DNA of 51,370 nt, from positions 1 to 51,370 of the forward strand of contig JAUWNU010000003.1 in NCBI GenBank assembly GCA_030612505.1. Direction: 5' to 3'. Numbering within the stretch: position 1 is the first letter of the stretch; each line of letters begins with the position of its first letter. The position numbers and the translations under genes are program-made. Below are positions 40,101-47,131 of this stretch, one piece after another. The notes below the pieces were generated by a model that was not told the origin of the DNA, searched no databases, and worked only from the letters and a program-made list of their open reading frames with translations. The DNA comes from Methanomassiliicoccales archaeon (GTDB lineage: Archaea > Thermoplasmatota > Thermoplasmata > SG8-5).

Positions 40101-42032
40101 GTCTTTAAGTGCATCATTGTATTTCAATTTTGAATTTTTGGAGTATTGGGACAACTTGTTCATATCCTGTTTATAACTCCCCTTAAATATCCTGAAAAAT
40201 GAAGTGTAGTCATTGAGGAATCGAGAGTATAGGGATTGGATATCTAAGCTGAAAATCTCTTTATCATACCTATTAGAAATAGCATTTATTTCCGTTAAGT
40301 ATTTTGAGGTTATGCTTTCCCCTTCCAAAGCCAAATCTCCAATTTCTGTGAGGTCTGAATCATTTATCCAGGCCTCTGGTGGAGATGGAGACACGGTCAA
40401 ATGTTCAGCGCATTTACAGAGCCATTCAGCGACACCCACATTTTTTGGAGGGGAGTATGACAAAATACTTGCTAAGTTATTTCCTCTTTGTTGAACATTG
40501 GTTATTGTATTTTTATATGATTCAAAATCCTCTTGAACTGTATTTTGAACTTCAAAAGAATATTGCCCTATATTACATCCTTTCCAAGGATGGCTTAAAT
40601 GATTATCATAAATATGACCCATAGAGGTAAGGCGATCCAGTAGTGTATCATACTCTTCAAAAGACTGGTCATTCACATCAGAGATATTTGGAACCTTGAA
40701 TCGTAAATCTGGGGCGTCATCTAACGCCGCGAGTTCTCCATGCACTTGGTAAGCAGAGAGATTCAACTTAGTTCTTTTCTTATGTAGTGCCATCACATAG
40801 CTGTTCAACCGTCCCCTTAATTTTTGTAATTCGTTGAGCTTTTGAAGTTGTTTACTATTAACTTTCGGCCTATTATTTTCGGCATCAAGTGTGTTTCCAA
40901 GTTCTGTAATTACTTGTTTTTTATTGGCTTTGTGACTGTGCAACTCAAGGCAGAACTCACCTAAGCTATGTTGATCCAGTCTCTTTTTGACAACTTCTAA
41001 TGCAGCCATTTTCTCACTAACAAAAAGAACTGTTTTATCTGCTTCTAAACATTCTGCAATAATATTGGCTATGGTTTGACTTTTTCCTGTTCCAGGAGGC
41101 CCTTGAATTATGAAGCTAACTCCCCTCTTTGCAGCTATAATAGCTTCCTGTTGGCTTGAATCCGCATCTAATATCTGAAATGTTTCTTCGGGTTTGATTT
41201 CATAATCTAACTTCTCTGCAGTTGGCAAATCTCTTGGCACTTTAGGCAGCTTAGAGCTGTCCCCTGCCAGAGCACAAACAATAGGATGATCACCGAGGAC
41301 TTTGCTGTAAGTTTCAAGGTCTTTGAACATTATAAATTTCTTAAATGAAAATAGGCCTAGATGAACTTCATTTGTAATATTCCAGCCAGGAAGTTTGTTA
41401 ATTTTAGTCTCTATTTTTCTATATTCAGTACTCAAATCAAAATCATCTAAATCTGGCAATTCTTGGAATGTCAGGTTAAAATCATTTAATAATTTTTGAA
41501 GAAGTGTTGGATTAAATATTATTTCTTCTTCTAATAACTTAATCTTAAATGGTTCGGTAATTGATTCCCTTTTTATTTTAACAGGCGCAAGGAACAGTGG
41601 TGATCTAATAATCTTATCACTTGCATCAGCCTCTGTCCAGTTAAGCATGCCAAAAGCCACATAAAGTATGTTAACCCCTTGTTCTAAAAAGGCAGTATTA
41701 GATCTGAGCCGGATTGTATTCAAAATTCTATTCTGGTCTCCCTCATTCTTAGCTGTAATCAAATCTTTTTGATTGAGTTTATAATTGCCAAATGAAATTT
41801 CAGATAATGACATCTCTTGAATGTCATTGAAAATTCTTCCTTGCCACTTAAAAATCATCTCACGACCTTTCTTTACTAAAGTGTCGAAAGCATCCTCTGG
41901 CTGAGGATATAAAATATTGACTGAACCGGTTTTAGTTTCCCGGAAGTTAAGAAGCCTATTTCTTTTGCTGAGGTCAATTAGGTTAGCCTTCCATTGTTCA
42001 ATTTTTTGATTCAATTCTGGGTTACTGGTCAT
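37185..42032 (-). CDS. DUF4011 - SF1 helicase - Vsr-like nuclease - DUF3320 protein (defence candidate)
   Basis: 1,615 residues. The N-terminal DUF4011-type region (LIDLSKRNRLLNFRETK) is followed by SF1 helicase motifs: Walker A IIQGPPGTGKSQTIANI (~312), an unusually long insert (~400-900), Walker B VVFDEASQI (~945), GDNKQLPPTKF, WHYRSKHE, VQGDEREV and LNVAITRARSHVKL. A Vsr/DUF559-like nuclease domain (~1244-1360) has EEEVWNAL, YKIDLAIVD, IECDGASYHS and GWRIHRIWSRDW. A DUF3320-like domain (~1410-1545) precedes a C-terminal zinc ribbon of several CxxC pairs. Single-gene proteins of this layout occur in phage-defence catalogues (sometimes as Hhe). A nucleic-acid-degrading defence role is likely but inferred. 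It lies 66 bases after the 159-aa gene, probably one operon. Confidence 0.88.
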   Translation of the reverse strand: MTSNPELNQKIEQWKANLIDLSKRNRLLNFRETKTGSVNILYPQPEDAFDTLVKKGREMIFKWQGRIFNDIQEMSLSEISFGNYKLNQKDLITAKNEGDQNRILNTIRLRSNTAFLEQGVNILYVAFGMLNWTEADASDKIIRSPLFLAPVKIKRESITEPFKIKLLEEEIIFNPTLLQKLLNDFNLTFQELPDLDDFDLSTEYRKIETKINKLPGWNITNEVHLGLFSFKKFIMFKDLETYSKVLGDHPIVCALAGDSSKLPKVPRDLPTAEKLDYEIKPEETFQILDADSSQQEAIIAAKRGVSFIIQGPPGTGKSQTIANIIAECLEADKTVLFVSEKMAALEVVKKRLDQHSLGEFCLELHSHKANKKQVITELGNTLDAENNRPKVNSKQLQKLNELQKLRGRLNSYVMALHKKRTKLNLSAYQVHGELAALDDAPDLRFKVPNISDVNDQSFEEYDTLLDRLTSMGHIYDNHLSHPWKGCNIGQYSFEVQNTVQEDFESYKNTITNVQQRGNNLASILSYSPPKNVGVAEWLCKCAEHLTVSPSPPEAWINDSDLTEIGDLALEGESITSKYLTEINAISNRYDKEIFSLDIQSLYSRFLNDYTSFFRIFKGSYKQDMNKLSQYSKNSKLKYNDALKDLKKMIDVTKLKRQLEGHEINFKKTFRHYYIGEKTDWSQISNALEWTSKLQNIFSNNTVPDKVVKIASNDIETRSKLSGMKPDKIREYINKGLAQRHDKIMSYFDEEPDLFSEVPFNKCEYLKLYQWIEQKIENIQQLKDWISYYGIIKKFKIHKLQDFIDNSFEKELDSKSLKSAFYKGFYRHWIDYVYSEDEVLINFSSKQHEAYIERFVKLDTELINISEKRLVLKLANKKPHNQWVDAPSSEQSIIKREANKKRRHKPIRVLFSEISNLLLTIKPCILMSPLSVSQFIDPDIYKFDVVVFDEASQICPEDAIGAIMRGREVIVVGDNKQLPPTKFFVSSGVDDFDDESYEEMDEFESILDECDSIGLPSKLLMWHYRSKHENLIAFSNFNFYMNRLNTFPSITAKDDYAGVEHVYVEGGVYDRGKSRRNVDEARKVADLVFEHFRTHPDKTLGVVAFSEAQMLAINDELERKRREDTSLEPFFNEDLEENFFVRNLENVQGDEREVMFFSVGYGKDALGRMSMSFGPLNQKGGERRLNVAITRARSHVKLVSSILPYDMDVSKTQSRGVKLLKNYMEYAQDGPSAMFAHSAEEIESDFDSPFEEEVWNALVAEGFKVQKQVGCSGYKIDLAIVDSDKPGLYLLGIECDGASYHSGKTARDRDRLRQQVLENLGWRIHRIWSRDWIDNPKGEIEKIKKALTTPVKKKQPLKIEPEIEEERDESFEESEEVDEENDNFKLPSNVKYYSKTNVQIFGEPKEFYGSYQVGNILYRVVQVEGPIHIREASRRVAQFWCMNKAGSKIINNIIYRINCSDNLSLKDEFVWKTSMTTPKVRIPAPGHKPRTINLIAKEEIGEAACLVVENAFSLTREDIIAQTARLFGFNRTGEMVRKRVGSVVTTLQQKNRLEKLPNGQLQIPKINHCKLCGHMYEIFNGMYRCPECDTYCEDCGNFVAADAEECSHCGTSFLED

Positions 42033-42098
42033 ATTGTGCCTCTTCCTACTGGGTAAGAGAGTTGTGATTTAACTTCTTTTCCTATTCCTACTTTAGTC

Positions 42099-42578
42099 TC
42101 AAAGTTCTAATGTCATAACAAAACCTTGCCGCATTTCTGGATGTCCTCTAAAATGCTCGTCTATTCTTGTTTCACATTTCTTTAGCTGTAATATATGTTC
42201 AATGTATAGCAATAAATCGTATCCCTCTTCATCATATGCCTTGAGTTCATCTTTGAATGCTCGATATTCTTTTTTATTGAACTTATGGTGCTGGAGTGAT
42301 TGGAGAAAATTATCAAGTTCATTAATCAGATAACGGTAATGGGAAATTAAGGCCTGGGCACTTGCTTGAACCTCAGGTTCGTCTGTAATTGAATCTAAAT
42401 ACCCAATCCAATTTTGAATTACATTCTTGTATAATTCAAATTCTACTAAAGCGACAGGGCCACCCATTACACTATGCTCTGGGCAAATCTGGGTTAAGTT
42501 GTTTGTATCCCTATCTACTCTTGCTAACATCCTATCAACATAATCGTATAATTTGTCTGAAATTTCATCTTCAGTCAT
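42099..42578 (-). CDS. 159-aa helical protein upstream of the helicase-nuclease, unknown
   Basis: 159 residues, almost all helical and acidic (MTEDEISDKLYDYVDRML; IDEHFRGHPEMRQGFVM). No membrane segment or recognised domain is present. It sits immediately upstream of the 1,615-aa helicase-nuclease on the same strand. That position makes it a candidate regulator or partner of the defence protein (inference from context only). Upstream lies a short inverted repeat TTAGA-GCT-TCTAA (42598-42610) and a TATA-like AATTTATTG. Confidence 0.6.
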   Translation of the reverse strand: MTEDEISDKLYDYVDRMLARVDRDTNNLTQICPEHSVMGGPVALVEFELYKNVIQNWIGYLDSITDEPEVQASAQALISHYRYLINELDNFLQSLQHHKFNKKEYRAFKDELKAYDEEGYDLLLYIEHILQLKKCETRIDEHFRGHPEMRQGFVMTLEL

Positions 42579-42597
42579 ATTCTCACAACCTGCTCTA

Positions 42598-42610
42598 TTA
42601 GAAGCTCTAA
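42598..42610 (-). promoter_or_regulatory. Inverted repeat between TATA-like box and start of the 159-aa gene
   Basis: TTAGAGCTTCTAA on the minus strand (arms TTAGA/TCTAA) sits about 20 bases before ATG 42578, just downstream of a TATA-like AATTTATTG. The position suits repression near the transcription start. Confidence 0.3.
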
Positions 42611-42722
42611 TACAATAAATTGATTTCCTAGGTGAACATCATTTAAAAAGAGGAACGATTTATCCGCAACCGAGATTGCTAATTTTTTCTGAACTAAGAA
42701 TGAGTCAGTGGGTTCTATTTTA

Positions 42723-42800
42723 AATCGGGAGGGCTGACACCCGGAAGCCCGAACGATATCACTCTAAGAGTGAGACGTGGTCGTAGGACCTGGCCACGAG
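42723..42800 (+). repeat. Island repeat, copy A (left and middle part)
   Basis: Starts AATCGGGAGGGCTGACACCC and is nearly identical to copy B for the first ~60 bases. It contains TCACTC-TAA-GAGTGA (a 6-bp hairpin) and GGTC-GTAG-GACC. After GGCCAC it diverges from copies B and C. It lies between the 159-aa gene and the 142-aa membrane protein gene. Confidence 0.8.
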
Positions 42801-42839
42801 TGGAGTGCCCGGCAATCTCACTGCTCGGGACGCCTGGAA

Positions 42840-43268
42840 TTATCCAAATATGCCAATGCCTAATGTTAAAAGAACTGAGATTATTGCAATATAAAGTGCT
42901 AAAATTGCTAACATGTATGAATATTTTCGGTCAAGTACCGCACCAAGTTCAAACCAAGCATTCTGTAATTTCATTATTGCAGAACTACCTTTAGCAGTTG
43001 ACCAAGATTGGAAGAAGCCCATTGAGATACCCGGGCCACTAACTGGCTCAATAAGAAGTGAGTAGCAATCCTCAATTTTTTTCTCATATATTAATTGCAG
43101 TTTTTTCTTCTGGGTATTAATTCTCTGTAATTTTACAACATTCAAAGGATTTAGAAAATTAATTGAATCCACTTTGCGATACAATTTTCGTATTGAATTA
43201 TATACTGGCTCTATAGTTTTTTCGATATTTAATGTAGGTATTAGAATAGTTCCCATATTTTTAACCAT
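42840..43268 (-). CDS. Small C-terminal membrane-anchored protein, unknown
   Basis: 142 residues from ATG 43268, which follows AGGAG at 8-base spacing. The open frame continues upstream to 43454, but that part is repeat copy B and is unlikely to be coding. The N-terminal half is charged and helical (YNSIRKLYRKVDSINFLN, INTQKKKLQLIYEKKI). The end is a single strong membrane segment (LAILALYIAIISVLLTLGIG). No family is recognised. Its location between two repeat copies in a defence-type island hints at an accessory or effector role (weak inference). Confidence 0.5.
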   Translation of the reverse strand: MVKNMGTILIPTLNIEKTIEPVYNSIRKLYRKVDSINFLNPLNVVKLQRINTQKKKLQLIYEKKIEDCYSLLIEPVSGPGISMGFFQSWSTAKGSSAIMKLQNAWFELGAVLDRKYSYMLAILALYIAIISVLLTLGIGIFG

Positions 43269-43371
43269 ATAATTTTCTCCTAACTGGCACATCTCCTTCC
43301 CTGCGTAGAACTCCGCTCGCCCAAGTGAATGCCCAAAAGCGGATAAAAGCCTTTCTACGGCTCCAGTATTC

Positions 43372-43478
43372 AATCGGGAGGGCTGACACCCGGAAGCCCG
43401 AACGATATCACTATAAGAGTGAGATGCGGTCGAAGACCTGGCCATGACTAACATGCCAGTTCTGTTTTCATCATCTTG
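43372..43478 (+). repeat. Island repeat, copy B (full length)
   Basis: The most complete copy, about 107 bp. Its left part matches copy A (AATCGGGAGGGCTGACACCC onwards). Its right part matches copy C (CCAGTTCT, then TTTCATCATCTTG). The shared core is CCCGAACGATATCACT-TAAGAGTGAGA followed by CGGTC-loop-GACCTGGCCA. Hairpins: TCACT/AGTGA and GGTC-GAA-GACC, plus GGGCT/AGCCC on the left. It lies between the AlbA gene and the small membrane protein gene. Confidence 0.85.
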
Positions 43479-43552
43479 CCACCGGAACAGACGATTTTAA
43501 ATTGTAGCCTATATTCTGCCAATCCCTCAATCTAAAATCCCTCAATCTAAAA

Positions 43553-44983
43553 TCACTCATCCGCCGCCTCCAGAAACTTCCTTCCCTTTTCGGTGAGAAT
43601 GTATCGGCCAGTCTTTGGTGCGCCTTCGAACAGTATAAGTTCGGCTTCCTTCAAGAGTGCTATGTCTCTTTCTGCCGTTGCCGTGGAGATTCCGAAGGTC
43701 TTCTCCATCATATTGCGGGTGATGGACTTCTCCCGGTATATTGTTACCAACTCTCTGGCCAACCTTTGTTTTACGCCCTCATTTACTCCCTCACGTACCC
43801 CCTCATTTACTCCCTCATATGCTATGGCCAGCATCTTCCTGATTTGTGGGGTGACTTGCGGGGTGACTTCCTCGATTTCCTCTCTGTGGAATACCACCAG
43901 AAACCCAGTCTTGAGTTTCTTGAATTCGACTCGCACACCCTCGGACTCGCATTCATCGTATATTCTCTTGAGGCCGGACCCCCATCTCTCGATGTCTTTG
44001 CTCAGAAACAGGGTGCTGGCAAGCAGGGGATTTCTTAGAATGGAGCGTTCCTCGCCCTTTATGAAGTCCTCCGGTTCGAACTCGTCCGGGAACTGGCCTG
44101 GATTGTAGATTTCTATACGATCCTTGAAAATCGCAATTTCATTTCCCTTGGGATTAACATAATCCCTGTGGCAGAGCGAGTTTACAATAGCTTCCCTGAG
44201 TGCTTTCACCGGAATTTCGGGTATTTCCTCGCGCTCAAGTTTTCCGAATTTAACACTCCATTTCATATGATTCTTGACATAAAGCTCGGATTCCTTCAAA
44301 ACATGAAAGAGATCTCCTTTCAGTTGGTTAATGTCAAGGAAAGTCAGCTTGTCGGTTCCGGCAAATATTGCGGTCTGGACCTCAAGCTGGTTATTATCAC
44401 AGAAAAGAACCTCCGCGGCTCTGGACAGTTTTCCGTCAAAGAGAAGGCCTAATTTATTCAAGGTCGGAACCAGACCCAGGTACTCGAAATCTATCCTGCC
44501 AGCTTCGTTTGCCTTTTTTGTGAAATCTATCAGCAGTTCCTCGTTCACATCATTCGGTTCAGCATTGGATGGCTGGCTGTCCCAGGGGAATAATTTCTCG
44601 CCCTTCTTTAATATCTGTTTCTCTATTTGACCGGGACTCATCTGTCTGTCCTCGTCACCAACTCTCATGTATGCTTTTCCATAGGCATAATAAAGGTTTT
44701 CTGAACCCTCGAATTCGACAATTATGCAGTCATTACCCTCTAGTTGAACAGTCTCGACTCTGGGAAATATCATGGGTTTTATATGATTGGAAATTGCCTG
44801 GGATATGTCTCTGATGGTGTCCTGACCAATTTGCTGGCCTATAACCGTGCCGTTGTTCTTGATTCCGAAATACAACTGCCCCATTTTATGCTTGTTCAAT
44901 ATTGAAGCAATTGATATGATACCCTCCTTCAATTCGGAAGTGGATTTCTTCAATTCCAGGGTTTCGGATTCTTTAAATTTCAT
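43553..44983 (-). CDS. AlbA/Schlafen-type ATPase-domain transcriptional regulator-like protein
   Basis: 476 residues from ATG 44983 (GGAG 7 bases upstream). The N-terminal AlbA_2 domain (~1-125) has SETLELKKSTSELKEGI and GQLYFGIKNNGTVIGQ. A HATPase_c_4-type domain follows (~255-345), with ALREAIVNSLCHRDYVNPKG, IEIYNPGQFP and RWGSGLKRIYDECE. A linker with four GV units (EGVNEGVREGVNEGV) leads to a C-terminal winged helix (SITRNMMEKTFGISTATAER). Such proteins are frequent companions of type I restriction loci and defence islands. An hsdM tail precedes it here. It is probably a DNA-binding regulator or defence accessory. Confidence 0.87.
   Translation of the reverse strand: MKFKESETLELKKSTSELKEGIISIASILNKHKMGQLYFGIKNNGTVIGQQIGQDTIRDISQAISNHIKPMIFPRVETVQLEGNDCIIVEFEGSENLYYAYGKAYMRVGDEDRQMSPGQIEKQILKKGEKLFPWDSQPSNAEPNDVNEELLIDFTKKANEAGRIDFEYLGLVPTLNKLGLLFDGKLSRAAEVLFCDNNQLEVQTAIFAGTDKLTFLDINQLKGDLFHVLKESELYVKNHMKWSVKFGKLEREEIPEIPVKALREAIVNSLCHRDYVNPKGNEIAIFKDRIEIYNPGQFPDEFEPEDFIKGEERSILRNPLLASTLFLSKDIERWGSGLKRIYDECESEGVRVEFKKLKTGFLVVFHREEIEEVTPQVTPQIRKMLAIAYEGVNEGVREGVNEGVKQRLARELVTIYREKSITRNMMEKTFGISTATAERDIALLKEAELILFEGAPKTGRYILTEKGRKFLEAADE
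43772..43819 (-). repeat. 12-bp tandem coding repeat in the AlbA-type gene
   Basis: Alternating 12-bp units encode (N/R)EGV four times. Next to them a second doublet (GGGGTGACTT twice, about 43849-43872) encodes VTPQVTPQ. Such slippage-prone units can change linker length between strains. Confidence 0.6.
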
Positions 44984-45080
44984 GTCCAAACTCCTTCAAA
45001 TTTTCCTTAATCTGCTCTTCCAGTTTCCGGCTTTCCTCGAATTGCTTCGTGAGTTTCTTCATTTTTTGCCAAAATGTCAT
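44973..45080 (-). pseudogene. Tail of a type I restriction-modification methylase (hsdM remnant)
   Basis: A short minus-strand frame (ATG 45080 to TAA 44973) encodes 35 residues including KKLTKQFEESRKLEEQIKEN and ending FGHEI. This resembles the C-terminal helix and ending of HsdM methylases. The frame is closed by TAA 15 bases upstream of the ATG, so only the tail remains. It overlaps the AlbA start in the way hsdM and AlbA genes overlap in intact type I loci. A deletion has probably removed the rest. Confidence 0.45.
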
Positions 45081-45173
45081 CCCCTGTGGAAGTTATCTAA
45101 GAGGGGAATACCATATGAGAATATTACCTTTGGGATACTAAAAAGTACTATCGCAAGGGCCGCCGAAACAATC

Positions 45174-45255
45174 CCCGAACGATATCACTTTAAGAGTGAG
45201 ACGCGGTCATGGACCTGGCCATGGGCGCTATACCAGTTCTTATTTCATCATCTTG
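45174..45255 (+). repeat. Island repeat, copy C (middle and right part)
   Basis: Starts CCCGAACGATATCACT and matches copy B through CCAGTTCT and TTTCATCATCTTG. Hairpins TCACT/AGTGA and GGTC-ATG-GACC are kept although loop bases differ from A and B. It marks the right edge of the accessory island, just before the conserved 45325 gene. Confidence 0.8.
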
Positions 45256-45324
45256 ACTCAACACCAATGATAACCTCATAAGAACATTTTTAACCCGCCC
45301 CCTCATCCACAAGCCAGGGAAATC

Positions 45325-46602
45325 ATGATAACCTTACTGACAATCATAATGCTGGCCTGCTTCATCGTAGCCCTGGGGCTGTTCATATTCATGATGCGGT
45401 TCGCTGTGAAGACCGAGGTTGTTGTCACCACTGCCTTGCTTACCTTGCTTGCGGCTGCTGGCTTATTCTCCTGGGCTATTCTTTCGGCTGCCGAAACTGC
45501 CCTTCCCCAGTGGTCGGATATTGCCTATCTTTGCGCGATTTTGATGTTTCCGCTTCTGATAATTCTGTTCATCCAGCGTTCCACCGCCCAGTCGCTTATT
45601 ATTACCAGCATGAAAGGCCGGATTATGGTATTTGGTCCCTTGCTTGGTCAGCTTGTCACCCACTTTTTGCTCCCTGAGGATGTCTCGAGATTTACTGACT
45701 TCATGTTCTTTATATTCTGGCTTGCACTTTCATTCATTGTCTGGAACATGCTTTTCAAGAGAATGCAGGAAACAGCCTCCGATATTAGAAAAAAACAATT
45801 GGAATTCATGCTGGCCTCATTTTTTGTGGTTATTTTATATAATATTCCCATTATATTTAGTTTATTTGTGCCAGACCTTGGAGAGTTCAGCATTTTCTTC
45901 AGCATGGGAATTGTTGTCTCGCTCCTGGTGACTGTTCGAGGTCTTGTTCAGTACCAGATGGTCATTGGTACAGAACTTCTGGTTCGGAATTCTCTTATTG
46001 TCTTATTGACATCCATAATCTGTGTTACTGGCTTCATCGTTACCCAGCTTGCGGTTCTATCCTCGGTTGGCAGTTTCGGCCCCAGTACCCAGATATTGAT
46101 TAGCACGGTGATGCTGATTGTTATTGTGCTGAGCATCAATCTTATTGGCAATATGGCAACCAACCTTGTTGAGCGTATTTCTCCCCAGCTCAAGTGGCAA
46201 GAGTCTAAAGTTCAAGAAATATTCATCCTTCACACAAACAGCCTGGTAATCGCCCATGCTGGCACCCATGAGGAAACTGGCATTGACAGGGATATGGTTG
46301 GGGGCATGCTTACTGCCATCCAGAACTTCGTCCAGGAAGCTTTTAATGCCTCTGAGATGGACAGTTTAAAGTCATTATCCATGGGAAATCTGAGGGTATT
46401 AATTGAGGCAAGGGGCTGTGTGGTTGTTGCTGTTCTGTTCACTGGTCACGAGGCCAGGGAGCTTCGCAAGGGTGTAATGCGGCTCATGGACGAGCTGGAT
46501 GAAAATTATGGGCCAGTGCTTCGTGAATGGCGAGGCGATAAACGCAGCGTCTTGGGTGTCCAGGAATGGCTTGAGGGCGTTCTTGAAAAAATGGCTAGTT
46601 AA
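45325..46602 (+). CDS. Polytopic membrane protein with C-terminal longin/roadblock-like domain
   Basis: 425 residues. About eight membrane helices fill residues 1-285 (MITLLTIIMLACFIVALGLF to STVMLIVIVLSINLIGNM). The soluble C-terminus (~290-425) begins VQEIFILHTNSLVIAHAGTH and continues with DRDMVGGMLTAIQNFVQEAF and GCVVVAVLFTGHEARELRKG. This is the strand-helix pattern of longin/roadblock domains, which in other systems bind or regulate small GTPases. A Ras-like GTPase is the next gene. A membrane platform for that GTPase is a reasonable inference. The helices resemble 7TM sensor modules; no kinase is attached. Confidence 0.7.
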   Translation: MITLLTIIMLACFIVALGLFIFMMRFAVKTEVVVTTALLTLLAAAGLFSWAILSAAETALPQWSDIAYLCAILMFPLLIILFIQRSTAQSLIITSMKGRIMVFGPLLGQLVTHFLLPEDVSRFTDFMFFIFWLALSFIVWNMLFKRMQETASDIRKKQLEFMLASFFVVILYNIPIIFSLFVPDLGEFSIFFSMGIVVSLLVTVRGLVQYQMVIGTELLVRNSLIVLLTSIICVTGFIVTQLAVLSSVGSFGPSTQILISTVMLIVIVLSINLIGNMATNLVERISPQLKWQESKVQEIFILHTNSLVIAHAGTHEETGIDRDMVGGMLTAIQNFVQEAFNASEMDSLKSLSMGNLRVLIEARGCVVVAVLFTGHEARELRKGVMRLMDELDENYGPVLREWRGDKRSVLGVQEWLEGVLEKMAS

Positions 46603-46810
46603 GGGTATGTGTATGGTTATCGTTAACAGAGGGTCTACACTTAATTACCGCTAATAAAGGGTCTATGTTTAGTTATCGTTAATGAGGGTCTTTGCTTAAT
46701 TATCGTTAGTGAGGGTCTATGTTTGGTTATTGTTACTGAGGGTCTGTGTTTGGTTATCGTTAGTGAGGGTCTGTGTTTGGTTATTGTTAGTAAGGGTCTA
46801 GGGTTTTTTG
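46598..46810 (+). repeat. Tandem ~27-bp repeat array (about seven units)
   Basis: Units of the form GTTATCGTTAGTGAGGGTCTGTGTTTG are repeated head to tail from the stop codon of the membrane-protein gene to about 46810. The first units are 28-29 bp and more diverged; the later ones are near identical. Each carries AGGGTCT. There are no spacers, so it is not CRISPR. Confidence 0.85.
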
Positions 46811-46889
46811 ACTGGATACCCTAGGCAATAAATGAGCTGGGTTTTGGTTCACTGGCCTCATTAATTTTCCCTAGGCCCTGAACCCTTCT

Positions 46890-46981
46890 GCTATCAGATT
46901 GAGTCTGATAGCTGTAGACCCTGATTTTGATACTCCAGCCTCATTAATTTATCCTTCTGCTATCAGATTAGGTCTGATAGC
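46890..46981 (+). repeat. Twin identical hairpins inside a duplicated module, with inverted TAGACCC motifs
   Basis: GCTATCAGA-loop-TCTGATAGC occurs twice (46890-46912 and 46959-46981): 9-bp perfect stems with 5-base loops TTGAG and TTAGG. Each is preceded by CCTCATTAATTT...CCTTCT and followed by GTAGACCCT. Five TAGACCC motifs follow from here to about 47070, the reverse complement of the GGGTCTA motif in the upstream tandem array. The arms could pair over hundreds of bases. No ORF is seen in 46603-47131. Confidence 0.8.
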
Positions 46982-47131
46982 GGTAGACCCTTTGTACATG
47001 AATATAAACATAGACCCTATCACTTTTGTATAGAAACTTAGACCCTAGCCCCTAGACCCAAACATAATGTAAGCAATCTATGCTCCTCACCAAAAATGTA
47101 AATATACAATCACCAATCCTGCCACGATACC

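Noticed and set aside
43269-43454. Upstream extension of the small membrane protein (MLVMARSSTASHSY...)
   Set aside because: This part is repeat copy B; the repeat's hairpins explain the sequence and a ribosome-binding site supports ATG 43268.
42723-45255. Integron attC sites
   Set aside because: The cassette-like layout invites the idea, but no GTTRRRY/RYYYAAC core pair is found and no integron integrase is in the window.
46598-46810. CRISPR array
   Set aside because: The 27-bp units are directly adjacent with no unique spacers, and no cas genes are present.
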